A stretch of 64,000 nucleotides of DNA, taken from positions 7,197,001-7,261,000 of the forward strand of contig OU015567.1 of the NCBI GenBank assembly GCA_907165135.1. The letters are read 5' to 3'. The DNA comes from Oikopleura dioica. Its lineage: Eukaryota > Chordata > Appendicularia > Copelata > Oikopleuridae. How positions within the stretch are numbered: the stretch's first letter is position 1; the number at the start of each line of letters is the position of its first letter. Of this stretch, positions 46,441-57,157 are shown one piece after another. Under the pieces are notes generated by a model, which saw nothing but the letters and a program-made list of their open reading frames with translations, searched no databases and was not told where the DNA came from. The position numbers and the translations under genes are program-made.

Positions 46441-46632
46441 TCATTCCATGATCATCAAATTGTCTTCCCCAGGCGAGTGTCCTTTGCTCGCGGTCTTGTC
46501 CAGCGCTGGCAGGTTGAAGCTCCTCATTTTACGGTCTGTGGGTCTGACAATCGGGGCGAATTCTTAATAAAACTTGCGTTGAATAAATGAATGAATGCTG
46601 AAAGTCTAACCGATTACGGTACCAAGAGACAT
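46441..46632 (-). CDS. 47-aa conserved-looking microprotein
   Basis: Exons on minus 46632-46611 and 46562-46441 join in phase: MSLGTVIEFAPIVRPTDRKM ... LPALDKTASKGHSPGEDNLM, ending IME. The intron is 48 bp, GT-AG. There is no signal peptide or membrane helix; the polar, Pro-containing sequence with a basic centre may be an adaptor or short disordered regulator. Too short for the usual ORF cut-off. Family not recognised. The composition and clean splice argue that it is real. Confidence 0.6.
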
Positions 46633-47373
46633 TCGCGCACACTTTGCGTTAGTTTGTGCCGCTTGACGAACTGTGACGAGAAATGATTGAAAATAAAGAT
46701 ATTTTATAATCAAGTAATTATTCTGCCGGTTTGTAGATTATAATAAAAGAGAAGAATCTGTCTCTCTTTCCTTCATAAACGGTCTTGAAACCAAGCGTGC
46801 CCACTCGTACGGAAATCGAATCAGTAAGATCTTTCATACGGAAATTTAAAAGTGCTCTTTTGCGGAAAATTATTTTTAACTTTCGAACTTTCCTATTGTA
46901 TATAAAGAAGAGCTTCTCTCATTGTTCATCTTTCGATAATCAAATAATCTAAAAAAGTAAAATTATTTTTAAAATCTTCGTAAAATTCTTTCGTTTTATG
47001 GCGTTGAGAGTGAACTGCCAGCTATATTGGCAATGAGCAGTGGCGCCGCCAAGTGACAATACTTGTATTTAAAATCCTATGACGGAATTCGACCAGATGT
47101 TCTTTCTTCAGTCAAGATCAAGAATTGCGAGAAAATATTTAAAGAGCCTCTCAATTCAAATTTTATTCAAGAAAAGTCGGCTCCGGGACAGTTAATTTTA
47201 TCTCAAGATTGACTTAAATTCTTCAAAAGTACTACTGAATCGGATACGGATGATTAAGCATTATTTTTAGGCGCTTGATCCCGTAAAACACTAATTGGAG
47301 GATCCTTTTTTTTTGTTTTCCTCTATTCTTCTACTAAAAAATGAGCAAAAATCTGAGAGTCTTCTCTTTTAAG
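46633..47373. other. spacer upstream of EXOC2
   Basis: AT-rich, contains the promoters of the divergent 47-aa gene and EXOC2. No gene seen. CTCTTTTAAG directly abuts the EXOC2 ATG. Confidence 0.45.
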
Positions 47374-50350
47374 ATGTCGGACGTAATCCCTGACGTGACA
47401 GGAATCTCGCCGAAGGAGGCGAAGCCTGGCACGAAGTTGACAATCCGTGGGAACAACTTTGGCAAGTCACCTTCCGATCTCGTGGCGGTTTACGTCTGTG
47501 GCAAGAATTGCTCATCCTCAGCGGAATGGCAAAGTGAAAGGAAGATTATCTGTCGCGTAGCTGCTGATTGCGAGGGTAATCTATTGAATTGAAATCAAGG
47601 AAGACACTATTTATCTAAGGGCGAGGAAGCGTTGTTGTTCACACAAAACGAGGTCCTGGAAAGTGTCAAATTCAATTCACAGCGCTCAAATCTACCCCGC
47701 TCGGTCCACTGGAGCAATCGGCTGTTTGGGTAGACGAGGCGCCCGGTGCAGGGGCTTTTTCAAGGTCAGAACGCGGCTCGATCCGCCCGACGTCGCAGGA
47801 TCCATTGGGGCTCAAGAAAATCGCAGACAAGCCACTTCAGACAGAGCACATTCGATTATTTCCCGGCCAAAGTCCTGATCCAGGAAACGAGCAATTTTCC
47901 CCAACATGGTTTCTGCTACATCATCACAAATCGACCAGTTTTAACGATTTGAAGAAAGGCTTGGTCAATTTGACACAGACAAGTCGAGGAGGGGTCGTTC
48001 CTCAACCTACTACCGCGCAATCCGCCTCAATGACGCACATAAAAGATTCATTACCGATCTTCTTCGAGGTTCACGAAGGAACGGATTCTCTTTTCCGAAA
48101 AAATAGACAGTAAAATTACTGAAATGATAATCTAAAAATAAGCACTCAACTCGATTCACGGGCAAATGGGCAAGCAATCTTCTGTACGAGGAGAACGACC
48201 GGATATGACGGACAATCTTTTAAGGCTATTGAAATCGGCAGAATCCAACTCCCAGAATCTATTCCAAGGTAATTCCAAACGTTTATAAATAGGGTTATAA
48301 TAAGCGACTTCAAGATGTTCTGACCCAAAAGGATAAGGCTGATAAAATCAGAAATACCCTGGCGGTTCTTCAGCGCTTCAAGGTACTTTTAGAACAAAAA
48401 TACAAGGCTTAAACAATTTCTAGCTTCTGTTCTTTCTTCCCGGTCGAGTAAACGAGCTAAAAGACGACATCTTGGACGTAGACAAGTTCTCGAAAGTCGT
48501 GTCTGATGTAGACAAAGTGCGTTCTCTTTTCCGCGATACAAAAGTTCCCGCTTTCCAGAAAGTGATGAAAGAATTACACAACTCCGTCTCCAGTTTACAG
48601 ACGCATCTACAGGAAAAGCTCTTCGAGTCGTCTGTTCAAAATCAGACTCAGATTGTCCGACAACTTATCGAACTCGGCGCGACGGGCGATCCGACCTGGG
48701 ATGCTTTACAAACCAGTTTGAGGGTAAAATCGACCTCTAATTTTAAATTTCTACATTTTCCATTTTCAGTCGATGCGTACGAAAAACTTTGCCTCGTTGG
48801 AAAAAGCACAAAAGTCGTGGAATAATGAAGCCACATCTATCCGACGCGAATGTATCTCCGCATTCGTTGAGGAAGTATTAACGTTATTCAAATCCGTCTT
48901 ACCGGATCTATGGAAGCTATGGAATCGATATTCCAATGGAACCTTAATCTCTAATGACGCCGTTCAATCTTCGAAACTGAAGCAGCTCGCTAGCACTCAT
49001 GCTAAAGAAGTCAAGCGACTCTTTTCCGATGAAATCCTCCACGGAGTTTCAATGATTCGCGCTGCGGTCCTTCACGAAACTCTACAGGCGAAAAACGCGA
49101 CGGAAGCTGCAGAAAGGCGAGAATACGGAATCTGGCCAGAAGCGTGCTGTAGTGCGGTGAATGCTGCGACGATGAATCGACTTCTTCAGATTTGCAGGGC
49201 GATCGATTACAAGGGCATCTACGGAAGCGATCATATAAAAGAGCTGTGCTTCGACTTCCGGGTTCAAACAATCCGATTGCTAATGGAAGAGTTGTTGGAG
49301 GAAATCAAGAGTCTGAAGCATCAAGAAGATTGGGAACTCCTGGCCGATGGGGGAACTAACCTTCCGAAACTCTTCGTCTCCGCGGTTGATGAATTCTGTC
49401 TCTTAGTCCGGGAGCCTGTGAAGAACTTCCCCAACGAAGAAGTGATCTTCGATCGAATTCAAGTGGAAACGGAGCTTCGTAGCCTGATAGCTTCTATACT
49501 TTGTCAGTTTCCTGTCACTCTCAGGTAATGTCAGAAGATAGATTCCCTCACTATCCGTATATAGCCAACTAGCGACGATGGAAGCACCGGCTAACCTCAA
49601 GAAAATGTGGCTATCCGGTGCAATGCGGCTTGTCACAGTCCTCTCGAATTCTATCCATTCTAGGATCACCAAAATGAATCATATAGAAGAATCCCTTACA
49701 AAGATCGGCTTCCCCGACGCTAGAAAGGTATCATTTTTCATACTGCATAAAGATAAAAGTAAGGAAATTATCCTATATTTAGGTCTGCATCACCGTTCAG
49801 CGAAAATTTGCAGAGCTGGACAATCGGCTGATCGAAGGATATCTCGAAACGCGACGAGATCCGATAGTGTGCGCGGTTGAACCTGGGATGTACGCGGGTA
49901 TGTTTGACTGGGGAGCGTGTCCCAGGCCGACACAAGTTCGTCCCTACGTGAAATTGTGTTTGATCGAAGTAGTAGCGGTTCATGCCGAGCTTCATTCGGT
50001 CTCGCAGAAGTTACTGGCTTCTGTTCTTCCCAAGGTATACCACTAACAAACAATCCAATCAACTCTTATCAACTAAGGTTATCGACGGTCTTGGTGACGA
50101 ATTCGTCCGGCTACTCGGATCAGTGTCCAAGTTTTCAGCACATGGAGGACTACAAGCCAGAATCGAAATTCGAGCTATTGAAGAATGCACCGCTCTTTAT
50201 AGCTCACCTCGGTCGAAAGAGCTCTTCGAAGAAGCCCTCAAGCTACTCCCTCCCGTCACTGGAAACGAAGAACGGCAGCTTGAAGAGCAAATCATGCAAA
50301 CGTTCAGAAAACAAATGCGTATTCAACTTATGCCTCTTCGCGATAACTAA
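47374..50350 (+). CDS. EXOC2: exocyst complex component 2 (SEC5), with one GA-AG intron
   Basis: Nine exons (47374-47575, 47620-48078, 48143-48268, 48315-48382, 48424-48723, 48770-49524, 49565-49727, 49783-50034, 50078-50350) give 865 aa in frame (human 924). The N-terminal IPT/TIG domain binds Ral GTPases (VTGISPKEAKPGTKLTIRGN, AEWQSERKIICRV). Further matches: PLEQSAVWVDE, KADKIRNTLAVLQRFK, VLPDLWKLWNRYSNGTL, DPIVCAVEPGMYAGMFDW, VSKFSAHGGLQARIEIRA. It is a subunit of the exocyst, tethering secretory vesicles to the plasma membrane. Intron 2 (48079-48142) is GA-AG: FFEVHE joins ALNSIHGQM, matching human FFEAQDALSAIHQKL exactly. An acceptor-like TTTTAAG touches the ATG, so the in-frame ATG at 47341 is probably in the spliced-off part. 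Confidence 0.95.
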
Positions 50351-50533
50351 ACTAGCTATTATTCACCCTATTCGTACTCTATTTCTTCCTCATTTAGTTC
50401 AGCTTATTCTTACCTTCATGCAATTTTCAATTAATTCTCAAGCCTTCTTTCTGTACTAAGATTCCTCGCATGTCATTCCTAAAGCTCTCGTTCTTCAATA
50501 AAAAGAGTTTTCAGTACAAAATAAATTCCGTGC

Positions 50534-51009
50534 ATGACAGGGCAACTGATTCGATTTCGGTTTCAAAGATGCTACTCAATAACTTGCCGCAGACTTGCGC
50601 CCGAGGACAGAAATGAAGGATCATCCGCAGGTTCAAAGATGGGACTTGGTGAAAAGAAGTTCAAAATCGATTGGACTGATAAAGAATACAGGCAAGAGTT
50701 ACTGACCTCGAGAGCTATTTTTAATCGCTCTTTAGACATTTTCACGCGCGATACAACGCAAATCCAGTAAATCGACCTTATTACAAGTCGAAAAAGCCGT
50801 TTGAAGTGTACGATGAAGCTCGAAAAGCTACAGTAGCTCCTCCTCCCGATGTCGATGGTACTGTTAATTCTGATGAAACAGCTGTTCGAGCGTCAGACGG
50901 TCCCGCGGAAACCAGAATTCAGCGGAAGATTCGAGAGCTAGAGGAAGCGGAGCGACTAAGATATTACCACGTTTCCGAGTATAAGGTAAAATTAGAATCG
51001 GAGAAATGA
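50534..51009 (+). CDS. small protein with mitochondrial-type presequence, GA-AG intron
   Basis: Two exons, 50534-50749 and 50788-51009, joined across a 38-bp intron that reads GA...AG; reading through gives an early stop. The N-terminus MTGQLIRFRFQRCYSITCRR is Arg-rich and amphipathic, like a mitochondrial presequence. The body reads FKIDWTDKEYRQELLTSRAI, then KKPFEVYDEARKATVAPPPD and a C-terminal helix RIQRKIRELEEAERLRYY. Family not recognised; it may be a mitochondrial ribosomal or respiratory accessory protein. AATAAAAAGAGTTTTCAG (from 50498) puts the EXOC2 polyA signal next to a trans-splice acceptor, typical of an operon junction. Confidence 0.6.
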
Positions 51010-51322
51010 TAATTTTATTTTGATTACGGCAATTTATATAATAATCCGGAAAATTCGAAATTGGATTGTATGATGAAAAAATTATACAACATATTTGTAA
51101 CGTAAAGACATACCTAAGTGTTCATAGAAACGTTTTGTCTGTCTTTTTCTTACCAAATGTTACTGGAATTTTAGTCATTGTTCAACTCGAAGAGTTGGAT
51201 CATATCGTCCTTTGATATCTTCGAGAACGTGCTTTTTCACGTGCTCTATCTTTGATTTTTCACCGTGATTTCTGGAGACGTCTTTTTAGGAAGTTGTCGT
51301 AAATCAAAGATACATATAAATT

Positions 51323-51814
51323 ATGTATCTTATGAGAATTATTATCATCAAACATTTTAAGCCAAAATGGCACGAGTTCTACGGTCTGCTCTCCAATCTA
51401 GATGTCGATTACGAAAAAGAAGCTGCAAGACACCAAAAATGGCGTGCGCGTTTGGATTTTGCTCACAAGTTGGGTATTTTTGCTCTTTTCTTGATAACCT
51501 TTCTTGGTTTAGGTAAGTTCATACCCCCTCATACTCTCTATAAAGCGTTTTCAGTTGATTTTATTCTAATGGAAGTGGGCTCGCAGTTCATCCCTCGCGG
51601 AGAGCTGACGCAGCTCCAAGTTCTTGAAGAAAAACGAGCGCAATTACGAGCACAGCTATCAGATCGAAACTGGGTGATTGATTACGATAAGAAAGAGGCG
51701 AAATTGAAAGAGCTTAATAAAGAAATCCGCGAGTTAAAGAAAATTAATCAGGAAGTCGAAAGATTAATTGCTTCTGAAAGTGCGTCTGAAAGTTCATCTT
51801 CTGTTAATAAATAA
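51323..51814 (+). CDS. single-pass membrane protein with C-terminal coiled coil
   Basis: Two exons, to 51512 and from 51555 (43-bp GT-AG intron around 51513-51555) to 51814. A basic stretch (ARHQKWRARLDFAHK) leads into a membrane helix (LGIFALFLITFLGLV), then DFILMEVGSQFIPRGELTQL and a long charged coiled coil to the end. The start is uncertain: in the open frame the ATG is at 51323 or 51332. An acceptor-like ATTTTAAG at about 51361 is followed by an ATG in another frame whose first codons (MARVLRSALQSRCRLRK) look like a mitochondrial presequence; that would require a one-base difference downstream. Family not recognised. Confidence 0.55.
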   Translation: MYLMRIIIIKHFKPKWHEFYGLLSNLDVDYEKEAARHQKWRARLDFAHKLGIFALFLITFLGLGKFIPPHTLYKAFSVDFILMEVGSQFIPRGELTQLQVLEEKRAQLRAQLSDRNWVIDYDKKEAKLKELNKEIRELKKINQEVERLIASESASESSSSVNK

Positions 51815-51894
51815 ATAAAAGTTTTACCATTCTTCACTTATTTACCGTTAGTAAGAAAGTCTACCTATATTAGAGGTCGATAATTGAAATCGTG

Positions 51895-54800
51895 ATGGAC
51901 AGAAATGCCAAGCTAGCGGCAGCTCGAAGTAAACTAGCAAAGTTTCAAAAAGCAAAGGCATCAACAGTACCCGCCAAGCGACCCGAAAACGAGGCGATTT
52001 CAAGAGGCGGAATCGCAGATGAAAGTGGAGCTCCTTCGGTCAATGGAAATCATGAAGCGCCAGCCCCGTTTTCCATGAATAACTTCAGTCATTCTCAATC
52101 TCAACCATCTAATGGCAATAATTTATCCGCGCTAGAACAAGTTGAGCTTCATGCAACACGAGAGCAGCTCCAGGAGCAACAGAAACGAATCACAGAGCTT
52201 GAAGAAAGCCTCAAACGAGAACATGAGGAAAAAGAAAATAACGCCACCAATGCCGTTCAATCCATTCAGCAACTTCAACGGCTCCTGGAAGAGACGAAAA
52301 ATCAAAACGATCTTCTCCAGAAAACGCTAACAGACGAGCAGAGCAAATTTAACCAAATAAACTTCAACAAAGACACAGAAATATCAACTTTGAAGAGTGG
52401 TAAACTTCAAGCAGAACAACTTTCCCAGGTTTTTCTTCATCCTAGTTCTTCCTTGATTCCAACGAGTGTTTTTTAGCAACTGAACGACCAACTCAACCAG
52501 CTGCAACATCAAGTGGAGGTTTATCAGAGCCAAGTGAGCCAGAACAACTCTCAAAATGTCGCCAACCAGCATCAGTTATCTGGAAAAGTGCAGGAGCAAC
52601 AAATGACGATTGAAATTCTCGTTGAAGAAAAAGCAGAACTGAATGCCAGGTTCTTCTACAAGCGTTCGAGTGATTGTATCTATAATTCCCTTTAGAGTCC
52701 GGCAGTTAGAAGAACTTGAGATCTCGTTGAGAGCAAATCTCGAAGCTTCTCTTTCCAGCGATAAGAATAACTCGCAGAATATTCTTAACCTCCGGAACGG
52801 ATGAAAATTCTAAACATAGTAATTGTTGCTCAATATTCAATTCCGAACATGCTCGCTAATATCTGATCATTTCCACAATCGAAAGAGAATATCTATTTAT
52901 AATATTTTAATTGTGTCATTACATCCTCGCAAAAGACAGGAGAATAAACGACTCAACGAGTCCAACGAGCAGCTTTCAAGCCAAATTGACGAAAAAGATG
53001 CGACGATTAAAAAATTTCAGCAAACTTCTTCAAGGCTGAAATCTGAGGTCGACATCATTTCGCTCAAAGAAGAGGATAATAAACTGATGATCGAGCAGTT
53101 GGAAGCGCAGATCAAGGAGTTCCAACAAATTAACGCGACATTGACAGAAGAAAAGAACATGGCGGAAGCATCGCTAATGCAAATGTCTTCGGGATCCGAC
53201 GCTGTTCTTCTTGAGCGAAATCGGTTGATGGACATCGTCAACGAGTTGAAAGCGCGAGTTCAGCAGCAGCAATACCAACTAGAAGAAATTTCCTCTGAGC
53301 GAGACCAGTATCGACTTCAACAACACGCGACTACGGAAAAGAGTCAAGCAGCTATCAACGGCCTGGCCGAGCAATTGGACACTTCTGTGAAGGAGAATGA
53401 TACGCTGAAGGAAGAAATTGCCGTTCTTCGCGAGCAATGTAAGTTGATGCATAAAATATACTTGAAGTTATTGCAACGCAAAATAAGAAGCATGCTTCTC
53501 ATACCAGCAGGAAAGATAAATACGTATTAGCATTCAGTGGCAGTAACGATTGAATCCAACACTTTGCCTGTACAGGCTGTTTAGGTCTGGCAAAATAGTT
53601 TTGTCTGTAAATTCGAATGTCTGAAGTCTCAGCGCAAGTTTGATTTCCATTCGCAAGTCTACCGGCAAGACGAAAGCATATCTTTGGTCACTCATGTATA
53701 CACCGTATACAGTATACGAATCATGTGCCAGTAGCCATAATACCTTTGATAGAATTATCATCTATTAAATAAGATGTGTTCATTCATGAATAAACGATTA
53801 CATAAAAATATACGCGATTTTGTTCCTCGTTAAAAAGGTTTAGTTATCAGATCATTTCGTAACATCTATTTTGAACGGTGTGTGCGCCAGAATATTTTGG
53901 CGCCCTCTACACTGGTCTATTCTCCCGTCGACTATTTAAGTTTCTCCAAGGAAATTTTCAGTCATCATTAGTTTCACTATCTTAATAACGAAAAATGAAT
54001 ATCCTCAAACTGTTCGTTCTTGTCCTCTCCGTCGAAGGTCGTGGCTTGCGCAGAAATCGACGGGATCTGAGCTCGCAGAATAGAATGGCCAACAATATGT
54101 TTCTCCAAGAAGTTGCACTTCGAAACCCACAGAAACGAGACCAGCTATCATACTATCAAATGCTTCACAGCTATCTGAGCAAGCAGCAGCGTTCAAAACA
54201 CACTGTCGACTTTCTTAATCATGTTGAAGGTCAACTTGAGCGTTTATAGCTCGACTGTAACCTCTCTTCACTATCGTCGATTATTTATCGAAAATATAAA
54301 TAAAGATCATTTATATTTAACTTGTCATTTTTCCGTTGTCTTTCTTCATTTATAATTCATTCCAAAATCACTTATCGAAAGTGACTGCTAAGAAGTTTCG
54401 CTTCTTCGAGTGTCATTTACAAAACCAGACACTTCGAGAAATGAACCCTTTTATATACTTTTTACTCCTCATCGAATGTTCTTTCGCTCGAGGAAAAATG
54501 AGCAAACGAGATCATGCAGGAGTGAACAGACTTTCGAATAACATCTTTTACTCGTACAAAGCATTTTCTGATCCACATGAGGAAGCGCAGGATCTACTCC
54601 ATCAAATCTACGATCACATGAATGATTATCGCATGAAGAACCAGTTTGGCCTTTTCTTTCATTTTCAATAAATGTTTTAATAAAGCGCAAAATATTATAT
54701 TCCTTTCCAGGCTTTTCAACAAGCTCCAGGGTTAAATCTATCTTTTTCTCACAATATTTTTCAGCGGTTTCAAAAGCCGACGATTCCGAAATTGACGAGT

Positions 54801-56883
54801 TGACCAAGACCATTCTTGAGCACGAGGAAACTTTCAAAGAGCTCGACTCTGAAATCAAGCTCCAAACTGAAGCTCGCCATCAAGCCGAGCAAAAAGTGCA
54901 AGATGTCCGTAAAGAAAAGGAAGAATTGCAAGCGCTTGTTCAGCATGAACAGGATCGTTCCGAGGCGTTCCAGCGACGATGCACTGATTTGGAGCAGAGA
55001 CAGATTGAATATAAAATTATGCTCGAATCATCCGAGGGAGATAAAGCGACGATATCACGTGTGTTGACCCAGAATAAGAAGCTAAAGGATGAATTCGAGG
55101 AATTACAGAATCAGCTCGTTCTCGTCACGAATCAGAAAGCAGATATGCTTCAAGATAATGACGGGCTAAGGCATAAATTAAAAGCAGCAGAAGCCGCGAT
55201 TGAAGAATCTCAAGGCGTTCAACTAGATAAAGACCAGTGGAGGTATATTCCTTAGGAAGTGTTTTTCGTAAGTTTTAAAATAAGGGACCAGCTGGAAAGT
55301 CACGAGCAAGCAATCAAAAATCTCCGCGCCGATCTTGACTTGTCCCAGCAAGAAGTCAAAAATACACTTCGGGAAAATGCCGAGCTCCGCGATGCTCTGA
55401 AGACGGCTAGATCTCAAGCAAGACCACCAGTGTCTTCTATGATTTCCGTCGAAACGGTAAAATTCAAATATAATTTCGAACGATTATAAATATTTTCTTC
55501 AAATTTTAAATTAGCTTCCGCTTCCGCGCAGCCGTACAGAATTAGAAGTCTACGTTTTATTTTGTCTGGCTATTTTTTAAAATATTTACATCCGGGTTAA
55601 CTGCGGTCGTGCTGAAGCTAATTTGAAACGAGAAATGAATATATTTTGGTGACACATTCGGTGAACTTTTCTGTCTAGATGACAACTTTTGATGTAAGTA
55701 TGAACGGTGAACAAGGTGATGACTCAAGCTCATACTCGTTTGTTGGTGTGAGCGAACAAGGCTCTAGCCAGGATCTTGGAGAGGACCTGGTCGAGATGCA
55801 TGAATCTGAGCATGCAATCGCTCAGCCGGGCGTGTTCCCTGATGATACTTTGGTGATTCCCATCCTTTTCTATATCATTTTGTTTACAAAAACACTAGGC
55901 GAACATTGAACCGATCAATCAAACGGTCTCTGAAAAGCCAGAGATCATCAACAGATTGGAAGCTCAAATCGAAACGCTGGAAAAAGAGCGCGACGAGCTA
56001 ACCTCCCAACTTGTGGAGGCTAAGCAGAAGCAACTCAAGCTCATGGAAAAGACCGATGCGGCGATGGAAAGACCAGCCCAAGAGGACTACTCTGCTCTCA
56101 AATCAGCGAAAGAAGCGTTGGAAACTAAATTTGTCGATGTATGATTTTGCAGAATTTGTTGTTGACGACTATTTTTATATTTTTAGATCATTCAGCAAAA
56201 TGCTTCAATAAAAGATGAGAACGAGAAGCTTGAGGCCTTGGTTCTTCAATTGAATGCTGAAACGGATACAATTATAGAATATGTTTCTCTATATCGAGAT
56301 CAACGTTCCGCTCTTGCGAGGAAAGACAAAGCTACGGTGGCAATTTTTTTTAATTTCGGAAGAGATACCGGTGAAACTAAGATCTAAAATGAGATCTCAC
56401 TTTCCAGGAGAAGGTTGAAAGAATATTTTAACCTATCTCAATGTCGATCTCTGTATAAATTTTGTCATCGTTGGAAAAGAAAGAAATGAAGAACTTCAAG
56501 CTCTTGCTTTACAAAGACAAGAGGTCCAGGCGAGGGTAAATCAGCTAGAGATGCTGCTCAAGTCTACTGTTCAAAACATCAGGCCTCAAGTCGAAGCTGC
56601 TCAAACGGTAAGAATTAGCTTTATTTTGCTGCTTTTCATTTTGTAATCTTAGATATCCGAGACTAAAAAAGATGAAACTTCTTCCGATGCTGGTTCAACA
56701 GCTCCTGAAGGCGAGATTGAAAGATCAGAAGAAGCTCCTGAGTCTTTAGAACTATCCGAAACAGAGAAAGGAAACATCGATAAAATTCTGACACTTCTGG
56801 ACGAAATTCGAGACCCCTTCCAAGGCCAATCTACTCCCGCAATGATCGGCATGGAGTACGAAGGGCAACTAATGATCGTCTAA
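51895..56883 (+). CDS. GOLGA2: Golgin subfamily A member 2 (GM130), with nested genes in one intron
   Basis: Exons 51895-52428, 52477-52649, 52696-52798, 52940-53438, 54765-55242, 55285-55456, 55679-55852, 55899-56138, 56187-56336, 56408-56420, 56480-56607 and 56653-56883 sum to 964 aa in frame. The N-terminus MDRNAKLAAARSKLAKFQKA corresponds to the p115-binding start of GM130. A long coiled coil follows; near the end ETDTIIEYVSLYRDQRSALA matches the GM130 signature EYIALYQ-QRAVL, then an acidic tail, a final helix (IDKILTLLDEIRDPF) and a hydrophobic C-terminus (QLMIV) suited to the GRASP PDZ domain. Cis-Golgi vesicle tether. The intron 56421-56479 is GA-AG; intron 52799-52939 also lacks a GT donor. 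The 1.3-kb intron 53439-54764 contains two secreted-peptide genes on the same strand. Confidence 0.9.
53932..53940 (+). promoter_or_regulatory. TATA-like box of nested peptide gene 1
   Basis: CTATTTAAG lies 63 bp before the ATG of the nested gene, inside the GOLGA2 intron. The same CTATTTAA motif precedes GLDC. Confidence 0.5.
53995..54249 (+). CDS. secreted peptide precursor 1, nested in GOLGA2 intron
   Basis: Intronless 84-aa ORF. A short signal peptide (MNILKLFVLVLSVEGRG) is followed by two basic cleavage sites (LRRNRRD) and a helical, Gln/Arg/Leu-rich peptide (NRMANNMFLQEVALRNPQKR ... YYQMLHSYLSKQQR). No Cys. It has its own TATA-like box and an AATAAA (about 54299). The next gene (54441) encodes a related product: both have R/K-R-D, then NR-x-x-NN-x-F at the same place. 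Organisation resembles a peptide hormone precursor; the family is not recognised. The sense orientation means that its polyA signal lies within GOLGA2 pre-mRNA. Confidence 0.65.
   Translation: MNILKLFVLVLSVEGRGLRRNRRDLSSQNRMANNMFLQEVALRNPQKRDQLSYYQMLHSYLSKQQRSKHTVDFLNHVEGQLERL
54441..54671 (+). CDS. secreted peptide precursor 2, nested in GOLGA2 intron
   Basis: Intronless 76-aa ORF from the ATG at 54441. A signal peptide (MNPFIYFLLLIECSFARG) is followed by a basic site (KMSKRD) and the peptide HAGVNRLSNNIFYSYKAFSD ... DLLHQIYDHMNDYRMKNQFG. Aligned from the KRD/RRD site it shares NR-x-x-NN-x-F and a similarly placed amphipathic helix with precursor 1, so the two are likely tandem duplicates. 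AATAAAG follows 5 bases after the stop. An upstream in-frame ATG at 54336 would add a long untypical leader, so 54441 is preferred. Confidence 0.6.
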   Translation: MNPFIYFLLLIECSFARGKMSKRDHAGVNRLSNNIFYSYKAFSDPHEEAQDLLHQIYDHMNDYRMKNQFGLFFHFQ

Positions 56884-57157
56884 GATACCAGCACCTATCG
56901 CTATTAAAAAATATTATCATAGTCGACTTCATCCAACTTCTGTAATAATATTTTCCCTAATTCTATTTTCTGTAAGAGCTTCTGTTTATATAAATATCTA
57001 CCGGTTTTAAAGCTGCTCCATGCTAGTATCTTACTGTTCTTTTACAGTGTGAAGTGGTAAAATGTGCAATAATATCTTTCAAAGATAGTCCATTCAAAAT
57101 AAAAAAGTAACATTCACAAAAAAAAACAAGGCATTAAATTTTTATTCTTCAGACAGA

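Noticed and set aside
48261-48314. GG-AG intron in EXOC2
   Set aside because: Using the acceptor nine bases further on (CTTCAAG) gives a normal GT-AG intron and matches the human alignment LFQ-VL--KDKAD.
50740-50790. Apparent frameshift in the gene at 50.5 kb
   Set aside because: A 38-bp GA-AG intron in phase 0 explains it.
53534-53761. 75-codon minus-strand ORF in the GOLGA2 intron
   Set aside because: No convincing signal peptide, motif or polyA signal. Kept out although it lies beside the two nested genes.
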